NCBI RefSeq assembly: GCF_003660455.1
Contig: NZ_QZVR01000003.1
Span: forward strand, 16,285-80,284
Reading direction: 5' to 3'
Source of the DNA: Nocardioides ferulae
GTDB lineage: Bacteria; Actinomycetota; Actinomycetes; Propionibacteriales; Nocardioidaceae
DNA: 64,000 nt
Shown here: in pieces, positions 23,927 through 32,628 of the stretch
Position numbering within the stretch: position 1 is the stretch's first letter
Layout: every line of letters begins with the position of its first letter
Position numbers and translations under genes: made by a program
Notes under the pieces: model-generated
Database searches by the model: none
The model's input: the letters and a program-made list of their open reading frames with translations, nothing else
Told to the model about the DNA's origin: nothing

Positions 23927-26017
23927 ATGACTGGCGAGGCCACCCCCCACGTGACCGACGACGCGAACCACGGCGCCACCACCGTTCCCCCGGTCGAGGA
24001 GCTGCCGAGCACCGCCCCGCCGGCCGCGCCACAGGTCGACGCCGACCTCGGGGCCGGCGAGCGGGCCGGGCGCCGACCGCCCGCGGTCGACGTCCCCGAG
24101 CTGGCCCGGCTCCTCGACGGCCGGTACGCCGAGGTGCGGGGGCTGGTGCGCAGCAACCTGGCCGACTACGCCTCGATCCTCGAGGAGGCCGAGACGCTCT
24201 CGCGCGCCGACTACCGCGAGCGGGTGCGCGACCTCGTCGTCGAGATGGCCGCCACCGGCCAGACCGGGATGGGCTTCCCCGAGGAGTACGGCGGCGGCGG
24301 CGACCTGGGCGCCTCGATCGCCGCGTTCGAGACCCTCGCCTTCGGCGACCTCTCGGTGCTGGTCAAGGTCGGTGTGCAGTTCGGCCTGTTCGGCGGCGCG
24401 ATCCTCCAGCTCGGCACCCGGGAGCACCACGACGCCTACCTGCGCGACCTGATCACCGGCAAGTTGATGGGCTGCTTCGCGATGACCGAGAGCGGGCACG
24501 GGTCGAACGTGCAGGCCCTCGGCACGGTCGCGACGTACGACCTGGCCAGCGGCGAGTTCGTCATCGAGACCACCAGCGAGCAGGCCCGCAAGGACTACAT
24601 CGGCAACGCCGCCGCGCACGCCGAGCTGGCCGTGGTCTTCGCGCAGCTGCACGTCGGCGGGGAGTCGCACGGCGTGCACGCGTTCGTGGTGCCGATCCGC
24701 CAGGACGGCGAGCCGGCTCCCGGCGTGCGGATCGAGGACGACGGCCTCAAGATGGGCCTCAACGGCGTCGACAACGGCCGGATCTGGTTCGACCGGGTGC
24801 GGGTGCCGCGTTCGGCGCTGCTGAACCGGTTCGCGGAGGTCTCGCCGTCGGGGGTCTACTCCAGCCCGATCGAGAACCCCAACAAGCGGTTCTTCACGAT
24901 GCTCGGCACCCTGGTCCAGGGCCGGGTCTCGGTGGGAGGCGCCGGCATCAATGCCGCGAAGGTCGCGATCACGCTCGCGGTCAAGTACGCCCTGCGCCGA
25001 CGGCAGTTCGAGGCCACCTCCGAGGACGCCGAGGAGCTGCTGCTCGACTACGGCCTGCACCAGCGGCGGCTGCTCCCGCTGCTGGCCCGCACCTATGCGC
25101 TGCACTTCGCCCAGGAGGTGGTCCGCGGGCAGCTGCACGACGTCCTCTCCGAGGCGGGCGACGGCAGCGCCGAGGACGAGCACGCCCGCCGGGAGCTCGA
25201 GTCGCGGGCCGCCGGCACCAAGGCGCTCGGCACCTGGCACGCCACCCGCACCATCCAGGAGTGCCGCGAGGCCTGCGGCGGCGCCGGCTACCTCTCGGTC
25301 AACCGATTCGCGGCCCTCAAGGCCGACACCGACGTGTTCACCACGTTCGAGGGCGACAACCACGTGCTGCTGCAGCTGGTGGCCAAGGGCCTGCTCACCG
25401 ACTACGCCAGCGACTTCGAGGACCTCGACCAGCTCGGCACGGTCCGCTTCGTCACCAGTCTCGCGGTCGAGACCGTGATCGAGAAGACCTCGGTGCACAA
25501 GCTGCTCGAGCGGATCCGCGACGTGCTGCCCGGCGGCGACCAGTGGGACCAGGAGGCGGGCCTGCTCGACTCCGACTACCAGCTGGCGATGCTGCGGTTC
25601 CGGGAGGAGCACATGCTCTCCGGGGTGGCCCGCCGGCTCAAGCGGGGCATGGACCAGGGGATGAACCCCGGCGAGGTGTTCAGCCGGGTGCAGGACCACG
25701 TGGTCGCCGCGGCCAACGCCCACGTCGAGCGGCTGACTCTCGAGGCGTTCGTCGACAAGGTGCGCGGTCTGCCCGACGGCGACACCAAGGTGGCGCTGGG
25801 CCTGCTGTGCGACCTGCACGCACTGTCGGCGATCGAGGCCGACCGGGCCTGGTTCATGGAGCACGGCCGGCTCTCGGTGAACCGGTCGAAGGCGATCAGT
25901 CGCGAGATCGGCAGCCTGTGCCGCCAGGTCCGCCCGATCGCCGGAGAGCTGGTCGACGCCTTCGGGGTGCCGCCGGAGATGCTGCGCGCACCCGATCTGC
26001 TCGGGACTGAGGCATGA
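23927..26017 (+). CDS. Acyl-CoA oxidase/dehydrogenase-like flavoenzyme
   Basis: 696 residues, the length of acyl-CoA oxidases rather than the 380 of simple dehydrogenases. Flavin-contact segment CFAMTESGHGSNVQALGT, then GLKMGLNGVDNGRIWFDRVR, EACGGAGYLSVNRFAALKAD and TTFEGDNHVLLQLVAKGLL, all ACOX-type. A C-terminal helical domain of about 200 residues follows. Probably performs the first step of fatty-acyl or related CoA beta-oxidation. The first 50 or so residues (TDDANHGATTVPPVEE) are low-complexity. Start: ATG at 23927 with AGGGG just upstream. The ligase gene begins 8 bases after its stop. Confidence 0.88.
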   Translation: MTGEATPHVTDDANHGATTVPPVEELPSTAPPAAPQVDADLGAGERAGRRPPAVDVPELARLLDGRYAEVRGLVRSNLADYASILEEAETLSRADYRERVRDLVVEMAATGQTGMGFPEEYGGGGDLGASIAAFETLAFGDLSVLVKVGVQFGLFGGAILQLGTREHHDAYLRDLITGKLMGCFAMTESGHGSNVQALGTVATYDLASGEFVIETTSEQARKDYIGNAAAHAELAVVFAQLHVGGESHGVHAFVVPIRQDGEPAPGVRIEDDGLKMGLNGVDNGRIWFDRVRVPRSALLNRFAEVSPSGVYSSPIENPNKRFFTMLGTLVQGRVSVGGAGINAAKVAITLAVKYALRRRQFEATSEDAEELLLDYGLHQRRLLPLLARTYALHFAQEVVRGQLHDVLSEAGDGSAEDEHARRELESRAAGTKALGTWHATRTIQECREACGGAGYLSVNRFAALKADTDVFTTFEGDNHVLLQLVAKGLLTDYASDFEDLDQLGTVRFVTSLAVETVIEKTSVHKLLERIRDVLPGGDQWDQEAGLLDSDYQLAMLRFREEHMLSGVARRLKRGMDQGMNPGEVFSRVQDHVVAAANAHVERLTLEAFVDKVRGLPDGDTKVALGLLCDLHALSAIEADRAWFMEHGRLSVNRSKAISREIGSLCRQVRPIAGELVDAFGVPPEMLRAPDLLGTEA

Positions 26018-26024
26018 TCGGCGG

Positions 26025-27203
26025 GTGAGCGCACCGCTGAGCCCCTCCGGTGTCGTCGGCCTGGCCGGCCGCGTCCCCGCCGTCGATTCCGACCCGGTGC
26101 GCAGCGGCGCGCTGGTGCTGGCCGGTGCGCCGCTGCCGCTGACCGGGGCGCTGCACCTCTACACCTGCGGGATCACGCCGTACGACGTGACGCACCTGGG
26201 GCACGCCGCGACGTTCGTGTGGGCCGACGCGCTGGCCGCCGTCGCCCGCGAGGCCGGCGTCACGCCGGTCGTGTGCCGCAACGTGACCGACGTCGACGAC
26301 GTGCTCACCGACGCGGCCACCGGGCGCGGCTGGCCCTACGACGAGTTCGCGCTCACCCAGGAGTTCCTCTTCGACCGCGACATGGCCGCGCTGCGCGTGG
26401 CCGCACCGACTCACGCGCCGCACGCCCGCGCGCACGTGCGCCACGTCGTGCAGCTGGCCGCGGCCCTGCTGCGCGCCGGCGCGGCGTACGAACGCGAGGG
26501 CCACGTGTTCTTCCGCGGTGCTCCGGCGGTCGCCGGCAGCGGCGTGGGCGAGTCCGAAGCGGCTCGGCTCGCCGAGGAGTTCGGCGACCGGGCCGACGAC
26601 GGCCGCGACGACCCGTGCGACGTGCCGGTCTGGCGCCCGTCGGCCGAGGACCAGCCGGCCTGGCCGAGCCCGTGGGGGTGGGGGCGTCCCGGCTGGCACG
26701 CGGAGTGCGCGGCGATGGCCTGGTCGGTCTGCGGCGCCAGCGTCGACGTGCTCGCCGGCGGCGCCGACCTGGCGTTCCCGCACCACGCCTACCAGGCGGC
26801 GATGGTCGAGGCCGCCTCCGGCGTCGCGCCGTTCGCGCGGCGCCAGGTGCATTGGGGCGAGGTCCGCCTGGACGGCGCCAAGATGGCCAAGTCGACCGGC
26901 AACCTGGTGCTCGTCGCCGACCTGCTCGCCGAGCACCGCCCCGCCGCCGTCCGGCTGCTGCTGCTCGACCGGCCCTGGGCCGAGCCGTGGGACTACCGGG
27001 CCGAGGACCTCCAGGCCGCCGAGCGGCGGCTCGACGAGCTGTACGCCGCCGCGGGCCGCCCCGGCGCGGGCCGCCCGGACGCCGGACCGGTCCTCGACCG
27101 GCTGCTCCACGACCTCGACGTGCCCGGCGCGGTCGCGGTGGCCCTCGACCAGGGTGGCGCCTCCGCCCGGGCCCTGCTGCGGGTGCTCAAGCTCGACGCC
27201 TGA
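26025..27203 (+). CDS. mshC: MshC-like cysteine ligase (cysteinyl-tRNA-synthetase fold)
   Basis: 392 residues, close to MshC (about 410) and shorter than CysS. MshC joins cysteine to glucosaminyl-inositol in mycothiol synthesis. HIGH-type segment THLGHAATF within YTCGITPYDVTHLGHAAT, then CRNVTDVDDVLTDAA, DMAALRV, GRPGWHAECAAMAWSVCG and GGADLAFPHHAY; the Cys and His residues fit the zinc site. The KMSKS loop reads AKMAKSTGNLV. The sequence is more divergent than typical MshC, so a paralogue of unknown acceptor is possible. Start: GTG at 26025, 8 bases after the acyl-CoA oxidase stop. Confidence 0.65.
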   Translation: MSAPLSPSGVVGLAGRVPAVDSDPVRSGALVLAGAPLPLTGALHLYTCGITPYDVTHLGHAATFVWADALAAVAREAGVTPVVCRNVTDVDDVLTDAATGRGWPYDEFALTQEFLFDRDMAALRVAAPTHAPHARAHVRHVVQLAAALLRAGAAYEREGHVFFRGAPAVAGSGVGESEAARLAEEFGDRADDGRDDPCDVPVWRPSAEDQPAWPSPWGWGRPGWHAECAAMAWSVCGASVDVLAGGADLAFPHHAYQAAMVEAASGVAPFARRQVHWGEVRLDGAKMAKSTGNLVLVADLLAEHRPAAVRLLLLDRPWAEPWDYRAEDLQAAERRLDELYAAAGRPGAGRPDAGPVLDRLLHDLDVPGAVAVALDQGGASARALLRVLKLDA

Positions 27204-27215
27204 TCTGGCCCCGCC

Positions 27216-27299
27216 GACCCGTCACTCGTGGTGGGTGTCACGGCGCTGACCTGTCACTCGTGGTGGGTGTCAGGGTGCTGACCCGTCAGTTCTTGTCCC
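27216..27299. repeat. 32-bp tandem repeat array, first block
   Basis: Two complete 32-base units (27216-27247 and 27248-27279) and a decaying third, starting 13 bases after the MshC-like gene. The shared core is GACCYGTCACTCGTGGTGGG. It belongs to the same family as 27441-27592 (opposite orientation) and 63665-63824 (same orientation). Confidence 0.85.
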
Positions 27300-27440
27300 C
27301 CGAGGAGGGTGACCCGCCGCGCGTCGTCCCTGGACCGGGGTGAACCGTCGTTCGTGGGCCGCATGACGATGACCGCCTGCCACTGCCGCTCGCCGGCCGG
27401 GGCGGCGGGCCGACGGCGTACGAGCGTTCGTCGACGGCCG

Positions 27441-27592
27441 CGGGTCAGCGGTGCCAGGTCGACCACGAGCGGCGGGTCAGCGGTCCCAGGTCGACCACGA
27501 GCGGCGGGTCAGCGGCCTCACGTCGACCACGAGCGGCGGGTCAGCGGCCTCACGTCGACCACGAGCGGCCGGTCAGCGCCCACCCGACCACC
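27441..27592. repeat. 32-bp tandem repeat array, second block (inverted)
   Basis: Four complete 32-base units (27441, 27473, 27505 and 27537) and a partial fifth. Each contains GACCACGAGCGGCGGGTCAG, which is the reverse complement form of the first block's core. Units three and four are identical. With the first block it forms a large imperfect inverted arrangement in the gap between the convergent mshC-like and ppa genes. Bases 27300-27440 between the blocks hold no gene I can support. Confidence 0.88.
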
Positions 27593-27671
27593 CCCGGAGA
27601 CGGCGGACGGCGCCGGCCCGCGAGGGGGACCGGCGCCGTCGGCGTACAGGCGGGGCGTGGGCCGAGGGTCG

Positions 27672-28163
27672 TCAGTGACCGTTGGTCTTGGCGCGCTCGA
27701 AGGAGGCGTGCACCTCGGCCTCGGCCTCGGTGCGGCCGACCCACTCGGCGCCCTCGACGGACTTGCCGGGCTCGAGGTCCTTGTAGACCTCGAAGAAGTG
27801 CTGGATCTCGAGGCGGTCGAACTTCGAGACGTGGTTGATGTCGCGCAGGTGCTCCAGGCGCGGGTCCTGGGCGGGCACGCACAGCACCTTGTCGTCGCCG
27901 CCGGCCTCGTCGGTCATCCGGAACATGCCGATCGCGCGGCACTTGATCAGGCAGCCGGGGAAGGTGGGCTCCTGCAGGATCACCAGCGCGTCGAGCGGGT
28001 CGCCGTCGAGGCCGAGGGTGTCCTCGATGAAGCCGTAGTCCGCGGGATACTGCGTGGAGGTGAACAGGGTCCGGTCCAGCCGGATGCGGCCCGACTCGTG
28101 GTCCACCTCGTACTTGTTGCGCTGGCCCTTCGGGATCTCCACCAGCACGTCGAACTCGAGCAC
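27672..28163 (-). CDS. ppa: Inorganic pyrophosphatase (family I)
   Basis: Hydrolyses pyrophosphate to phosphate, pulling biosynthetic reactions forward; cytosolic and Mg-dependent. 163 residues, as in mycobacterial Ppa. It begins [20 protein letters not shown]. The metal site is GDPLDALVI, and [13 protein letters not shown] and [11 protein letters not shown] are the usual flanking motifs. I chose the GTG at 28163 because GGAGG lies just upstream and it matches the family N-terminus; earlier in-frame starts would add about 42 unrelated residues. Divergent from dacB. Confidence 0.95.
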   Translation of the reverse strand: MLEFDVLVEIPKGQRNKYEVDHESGRIRLDRTLFTSTQYPADYGFIEDTLGLDGDPLDALVILQEPTFPGCLIKCRAIGMFRMTDEAGGDDKVLCVPAQDPRLEHLRDINHVSKFDRLEIQHFFEVYKDLEPGKSVEGAEWVGRTEAEAEVHASFERAKTNGH

Positions 28164-28322
28164 GTCATCCTCCGCGGAATGCAATATCGTCGGCAGGCCA
28201 TCGGGCGGCCCCGGCAGGGCTCCCGGCCGTTCGGTCGGGGTGCGCGACGGGCTGCCCGGCGCGCGGGTTTTCGTCAGTGTCGCGCACAATGTGCCCGAAT
28301 GCGCAGCCGGGAAGGGGTCGAG

Positions 28323-29801
28323 GTGGCACGGAGTGACCTACGCCACACGTCGTCGCCGGCGTGGCGGCGCCGTCTGGCCGCGGTCGTCCTGGTGCTCGCG
28401 ATGGTCGCCGCCACCGTCGTGGTCTGGCCCGACTGGTGGCGCGACCGCTGGGACGGCTGGTTCGGCGAGCAGCCCCCCGCAGGGCCGGCCGCGATCCCAC
28501 CACCGCCCGGTCTCGAGCTGCCCCGGCTGGCCCGGCCGGCCCCGGTCGCGGCGCCGGTGGACCCCGACACGGCCGGCGCGCTGTCGCGAGCACGGGTACG
28601 CCGCGCGCTGGCGCCCTATCTCGACGACCCCGACCTGGGCCGCCACGTCGTGGCCGCGGTCGCGCCGCTCGGCGAGGGCGCTCCGGTGCTCACTCGGGGC
28701 GACACCGTGGTGCCCGCCTCGACCACGAAGCTGGTCACGGCCACCGCCGCCCTGCTGGCGCTCGGGCCCGACCACGTCTTCGAGACCCGCGTCGTGCGCG
28801 CGGGCCGCAACGGGGTGGTGCTCGTCGGTGGCGGCGACCCGTTCCTGGCCGCCGCGCCCACCCCGCGCGGTGAGCCCGCGGCGTACCCGCCTCGAGCCGA
28901 CGTCGCCACGCTGGCGCGCGAGACCGCCCGGGCGCTGCGTGGCGACGGCGTGCGCCGGGTGCGGGTGGGCTACGACGACACCCTGTTCACCGGGCCGACC
29001 GCGAGCCCGGAGTGGGAGCCCGGCTACGTCCCCGACGGCGTCGTCTCGCCGATCACCGCGCTGTGGCTCGACGAGGGTCGCGACCCGTCCGGCTACGGCC
29101 GGGTGGCCGACCCGTCGGCGGCGGCGGCGGAGCGGTTTGCCGCGGCCCTGGCGGACGCCGGCATCCGGGTGACCGGCGCGCCCGGTCCGGCGAGCGCCCG
29201 GGCCGGCGGCGCCGAGCTCGCCGTGGTCGAGAGCGCGCCGCTGTGGCAGATCGTCGAGCAGGTGATCCTGGTCAGCGACAACGAGGCGAGCGAGGTGCTC
29301 GCCCACCACGTCGGTCTGGCCGAGGCCGGCGAGGGGTCGTTCGCCGCCGGCCGCACCGCGATCGAGCAGGTGCTCACCCGGGCCGGCGTCGACTTCGCCG
29401 GGAGCCTGCTGCACGACGGCAGTGGTCTCTCGCGCGGCAACCGGATCCACTGGCGGCTGCTGGTCGACGTGCTCCGGCTGGCCGCCTCCGACGAGCACCC
29501 CGAGCTGCGCTCGGTGCTCACCGGTCTCCCGGTCGCCGCGTTCACCGGGTCGCTGAGCGAGCGGTTCGCCGACGGGCCGGCTGCGGGCAGGGGCCGGGTG
29601 CGGGCGAAGACCGGCACGCTGAGCGGGGTCAGCTCGCTGGCCGGCATCGCCACCGACCTCGACGGCGTACCCATGGTGTTCGTGCTGGCGGCCGACAAGG
29701 TGCGGCTCGAAGACACCCTCGACGCGCGGGATGCGCTCGACGCGGCCGCGGCGGCGCTCGGAGCCTGCAGCTGCGCGGCGCCCGGCGGGGCCCGGTCGTG
29801 A
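28323..29801 (+). CDS. dacB: D-alanyl-D-alanine carboxypeptidase/endopeptidase (PBP4, family S13)
   Basis: Trims or cuts peptidoglycan peptides outside the membrane. About 492 residues, with one N-terminal membrane/signal helix ([18 protein letters not shown]) followed by a Pro-rich linker. The three penicillin-binding motifs are in order: SxxK in PASTTKLV (Ser about residue 132), SDN in [10 protein letters not shown], and KTG in [10 protein letters not shown] prefer the GTG at 28323, with AAGGGG 5 bases before, over an ATG at 28299 that has no ribosome site. The next gene overlaps its stop. The order ppa-dacB-metalloprotease-tilS-hpt-ftsH is common in Actinobacteria. Confidence 0.92.
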   Translation: MARSDLRHTSSPAWRRRLAAVVLVLAMVAATVVVWPDWWRDRWDGWFGEQPPAGPAAIPPPPGLELPRLARPAPVAAPVDPDTAGALSRARVRRALAPYLDDPDLGRHVVAAVAPLGEGAPVLTRGDTVVPASTTKLVTATAALLALGPDHVFETRVVRAGRNGVVLVGGGDPFLAAAPTPRGEPAAYPPRADVATLARETARALRGDGVRRVRVGYDDTLFTGPTASPEWEPGYVPDGVVSPITALWLDEGRDPSGYGRVADPSAAAAERFAAALADAGIRVTGAPGPASARAGGAELAVVESAPLWQIVEQVILVSDNEASEVLAHHVGLAEAGEGSFAAGRTAIEQVLTRAGVDFAGSLLHDGSGLSRGNRIHWRLLVDVLRLAASDEHPELRSVLTGLPVAAFTGSLSERFADGPAAGRGRVRAKTGTLSGVSSLAGIATDLDGVPMVFVLAADKVRLEDTLDARDALDAAAAALGACSCAAPGGARS

Positions 29802-30334
29802 CCTGGTGGTCGGTCGGCCCGGTCGGGGCGTCGCGTGACCTGTGGGTGCACGTCCACGGGGACGGAAAGCCCGGCCGTGGGCGGTGGGTCACTCCCGCCG
29901 GCCGCGACGTGCTGAAGGTGCTGCGCGCCGAAGGACCACCCGGGTTGGACGTGGCGGTGCACTGGGTCCAGCAGCGCGACTCCCGCGGCAAGCGGCCGAC
30001 CGCCATGCTCTGGCAGACCGACCTGTCCGGGTTCAAGCTGGTCTCGACCGACATGGTCGAGGTGCTGCGACAGCACTGCCCGGACCTCCGCACCTTCCCC
30101 GACCTCGACATCCGGCTGCGCAACGGCGAGCGGGTCTCCGGGTATGTCGGGGTGCTCGAGCCGTTCGCGGTCGACGCACCGGTGCACTCCTACTTCAGCG
30201 ACCGGAGGGCCCACCGCCTCGTGGTGGACGACGACGTCTCCCGGGCGCTGCGCTCCTCCGACCTGGCGGGGCTGGAGATCACGGAGGCGCCAGGGCCGTT
30301 CCCCGGTGACCTCTACGTCGACGAGGACGACTGA
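29798..30334 (+). CDS. Hypothetical protein between dacB and the metalloprotease
   Basis: 178 residues, not recognised with confidence. No signal peptide, no membrane helix; acidic end (GDLYVDEDD). Rich in Trp near the N-terminus ([19 protein letters not shown]). The segment HRLVVDDDVSRALRSSDLAG, followed by LEITEAP, loosely resembles the C-terminal part of imm11/DUF1629-type immunity proteins, but that is only a pattern impression. The GTG overlaps the dacB stop by 4 bases, so it is translated with a cell-wall enzyme. It ends about 50 bases before the metalloprotease, which has its own leaderless promoter. Confidence 0.7.
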   Translation: MTWWSVGPVGASRDLWVHVHGDGKPGRGRWVTPAGRDVLKVLRAEGPPGLDVAVHWVQQRDSRGKRPTAMLWQTDLSGFKLVSTDMVEVLRQHCPDLRTFPDLDIRLRNGERVSGYVGVLEPFAVDAPVHSYFSDRRAHRLVVDDDVSRALRSSDLAGLEITEAPGPFPGDLYVDEDD

Positions 30335-30385
30335 CGCCGCCCGGCCGCGGGTGGAGGGTTGGTTGGCCGCCGGTACCGTCGCAGC

Positions 30386-31432
30386 ATGACGAAGCAGCAG
30401 CCGGGCAGCGGCTCGATGGTCGACTGGGACCTCGCCGTGAAGGTCGGCTCCCGGATCGCCGGTGAAGGACCCGAGGTCGCCCGCACCGAGGCGGCCGCCG
30501 TGGTCGCCGGGCTGCGCGCGGACGCGGAGCGCTCCACCGGCCTGGTGCAGGACTTCACCGGGCTGGTCGCCCCGCCGGGTACCGCCCCGGTGCTGGTGGT
30601 CGACCGGCAGAGCTGGGTGCAGGCGAACGCCGACTCCTTCGCCACCGTGATGGAGCCGCTGGTGCACAAGCTGACGGAGAAGAAGCCGCCAACGGGGCTG
30701 GCGAAGGCGGTCGGCTCCCGGGTCACCGGCGTCGAGGTGGGCGGCCTGCTGGGGTTCCTGTCCGGCAAGGTGCTCGGCCAGTTCGACCCGTTCTACGAGC
30801 CGGGTGGGCGGCTGCTGCTGGTGGCGCCGAACATCGTCCACATCGAGCGCGAGCTCGGTGCCGACCCGACCGACTTCCGGCTGTGGGTGTGCCTGCACGA
30901 GGAGACCCACCGGGTGCAGTTCACCGCCGTGCCGTGGATGCGGGAGCACCTCTCCGCGCAGGTCGAGGCGCTCGCCGAGACCGTCGAGCCCACGAAGCTG
31001 CTCGACGACGGGCTCTCCCGGGTCGTGGAGGCGCTGCGCGGCGGGCTGGGCCAGCAGGGGCTGCTCGACGTGGTCAGCAGTCCCGAGCAGCGGGAGATCC
31101 TCGACCGGGTCACCGGCATGATGTCGCTGCTCGAGGGCCACGCCGACGTCGTCATGGACGGCGTCGGGCCGAGCGTGATCCCGAGCGTGAAGAAGATCCG
31201 GGCGGGCTTCGACCGGCGCCGCCAGGGTGTCGGCACCCTCGACCGCGTGCTGCGCCGGCTGCTCGGGCTGGACGCGAAGATGGCGCAGTACCGCGACGGG
31301 GCGAAGTTCGTGCGCGGCGTGGTCGACAAGGTCGGCATGGCCGAGTTCAACGCGGTCTGGGAGCACGCCGACAACCTGCCGTCGAAGGACGAGATCGCCG
31401 ACCACGAGGCCTGGGTTGCCCGGGTGCTGTGA
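30386..31432 (+). CDS. Zinc-dependent metalloprotease-like protein (DUF2342)
   Basis: 348 residues, a conserved actinobacterial family usually annotated as putative hydrolase or F420-biosynthesis-associated protein. The metal motif is CLHEETHRVQF (HExxH) near residue 170. MVDWDLAVKVGSRIAGEGPE at the start, FDPFYEPGGRLLLVAPNIVH and LLEGHADVVMDG (glutamate-containing third-ligand candidate) are also typical. Biological substrate unknown. The ATG at 30386 is 6 bases after TACCGT, so leaderless; an upstream TTG in frame at 30359 is less likely. It precedes tilS, its usual neighbour. Confidence 0.87.
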   Translation: MTKQQPGSGSMVDWDLAVKVGSRIAGEGPEVARTEAAAVVAGLRADAERSTGLVQDFTGLVAPPGTAPVLVVDRQSWVQANADSFATVMEPLVHKLTEKKPPTGLAKAVGSRVTGVEVGGLLGFLSGKVLGQFDPFYEPGGRLLLVAPNIVHIERELGADPTDFRLWVCLHEETHRVQFTAVPWMREHLSAQVEALAETVEPTKLLDDGLSRVVEALRGGLGQQGLLDVVSSPEQREILDRVTGMMSLLEGHADVVMDGVGPSVIPSVKKIRAGFDRRRQGVGTLDRVLRRLLGLDAKMAQYRDGAKFVRGVVDKVGMAEFNAVWEHADNLPSKDEIADHEAWVARVL

Positions 31433-31489
31433 CCGCCTCCCCGTGACGGACGGCATGGGCGGCGCGGCGGGCGCGGTCCGGAGGGCGAG

Positions 31490-32494
31490 GTGAGCCTGCA
31501 CCCGGCGGTCGCCGCGGTGCGGATCGGCGTACGCCGCTGGCTGGTTGCGGGTGGTCCCGGGCCGGGGCGCGCGGTGGTGGTCGCCTGCTCGGGTGGCGCG
31601 GACTCGCTGGCGCTGCTGGCCGCCACGGTCTTCGAGGGGCACAAGGTCGGGTTGCGGGTGGTCGGCGCGACCGTCGACCACGGCCTGCAGGAAGGCTCGG
31701 CCGAGCAGGCCGCCCGGGTGGTGGCGCAGATGGCCGAGCTCGGGGCCGACGAGACGCTGTCGGCGCGGGTGTCGGTGGACGCCGGCGGGCTCGGACCGGA
31801 GGCGGCCGCCCGGCGGGCGCGGTACGCCGTGCTGGAGCAGGTCTCCGCGCACGTCGGCGGCGAGGCGGGTCCGGCGCCGGTCCTGCTGGGCCACACTCGC
31901 GACGACCAGGCGGAGACCGTGCTGCTGGGGCTCGCCCGCGGGTCGGGCGGCAGGTCGCTGGCCGGCATGCGCCGGGCCTTCGACTGCTTCGCCCGCCCGC
32001 TGCTCGACGTCTCGCGTGACGACACCGTGACCGCCTGCCAGGTGCAGGGCATCGAGTTCTGGGACGACCCGCACAACGACGACCACGGCTTCGCCCGGGT
32101 GCGGGCACGGCGCCGGGTGCTGCCGGTGCTCGAGGAGGAGCTCGGCCCCGGCGTCGCGGCCACGCTGGCCCGCACCGCCGACCAGCTGCGCGCCGACATG
32201 GACCTCCTCGACGACCTTGCCGACACGGCGTACGCCGAGCTGGTGGCGGCCGACGGCTCCCTCCCGGTCGCCGGGCTCGGCGCCCAGCCCGACGCCCTGC
32301 GCCGCCGGGTGCTGCGGCTGGCCGCGCTCGCCGCCAGGTCGCCGGCCTCGGAGCTGTTCCACACCCATGTGCTCGCCCTCGATGCGCTGGTCACCGACTG
32401 GCGGGGGCAGAAGTGGGTGGACCTGCCTGGGCATGTGCGGGGCGAGCGGCGGGACGGCGCGATCGTTCTGCGGGAGTTTCCAAGGCTGGGGTGA
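31490..32494 (+). CDS. tilS: tRNA(Ile)-lysidine synthase
   Basis: Modifies C34 of the tRNA-Ile that reads AUA, using ATP and lysine. 334 residues. PP-loop VACSGGADSLALLAA near residue 33, then VDHGLQEGS, LLGHTRDDQAETVLLGLARG, FARPLLDVSRDD and EFWDDPHNDDHGFARVRAR. The C-terminal domain is short, as in other actinobacterial TilS. Start: GTG at 31490 after GGGCGAGG. tilS is normally followed at once by hpt and ftsH; here about 4.1 kb with two secreted-protein genes intervene. Confidence 0.95.
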   Translation: MSLHPAVAAVRIGVRRWLVAGGPGPGRAVVVACSGGADSLALLAATVFEGHKVGLRVVGATVDHGLQEGSAEQAARVVAQMAELGADETLSARVSVDAGGLGPEAAARRARYAVLEQVSAHVGGEAGPAPVLLGHTRDDQAETVLLGLARGSGGRSLAGMRRAFDCFARPLLDVSRDDTVTACQVQGIEFWDDPHNDDHGFARVRARRRVLPVLEEELGPGVAATLARTADQLRADMDLLDDLADTAYAELVAADGSLPVAGLGAQPDALRRRVLRLAALAARSPASELFHTHVLALDALVTDWRGQKWVDLPGHVRGERRDGAIVLREFPRLG

Positions 32495-32628
32495 TAGTTA
32501 GGACGGACTAGTCAGGTGCAATTTCTGGACCATTTCTTCGCATTCTGGCGGGTTTCTCGAGGCGTTTTGGCAATCCCGGACGGCGCCTGACCTTAGGTTC
32601 CACCCAACGACATCAATTGGGGGGAACC
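32495..32628 (+). promoter_or_regulatory. AT-richer promoter region of the inserted secreted-protein gene
   Basis: This 134-base gap is visibly poorer in GC than the rest of the window (GCAATTTCTGG, CATTTCTTCGCATTC, GCGTTTTGGCAATC). A TTGGCA/TTAGGT pair near 32566-32598 could be a promoter, but its 20-base spacing is poor. A GGGGGGAA ribosome site precedes the ATG at 32629. Confidence 0.35.

Noticed and set aside
27441..27592. CRISPR array
   Set aside because: The 32-base period is too short for a repeat plus a spacer, the variable part is about 15 bases and is itself shared between units, and no cas gene is near. The same applies to 63665-63824.
27600..27942. Small open frames translated through the 32-bp repeats (phrases such as DHERRVSG)
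   Set aside because: They exist because a 32-base period with high GC keeps frames open; there is no ribosome site and they run into known genes.
29093..32434. A minus-strand open frame of over 1,100 codons opposite dacB, the metalloprotease and tilS
   Set aside because: It lies antisense to genes with clear family motifs, and its composition (His, Gln, Arg, Val-rich) is what complementary GC-rich codons give. Similar long antisense frames at 17212-20334 and 59116-62283 were rejected for the same reason.
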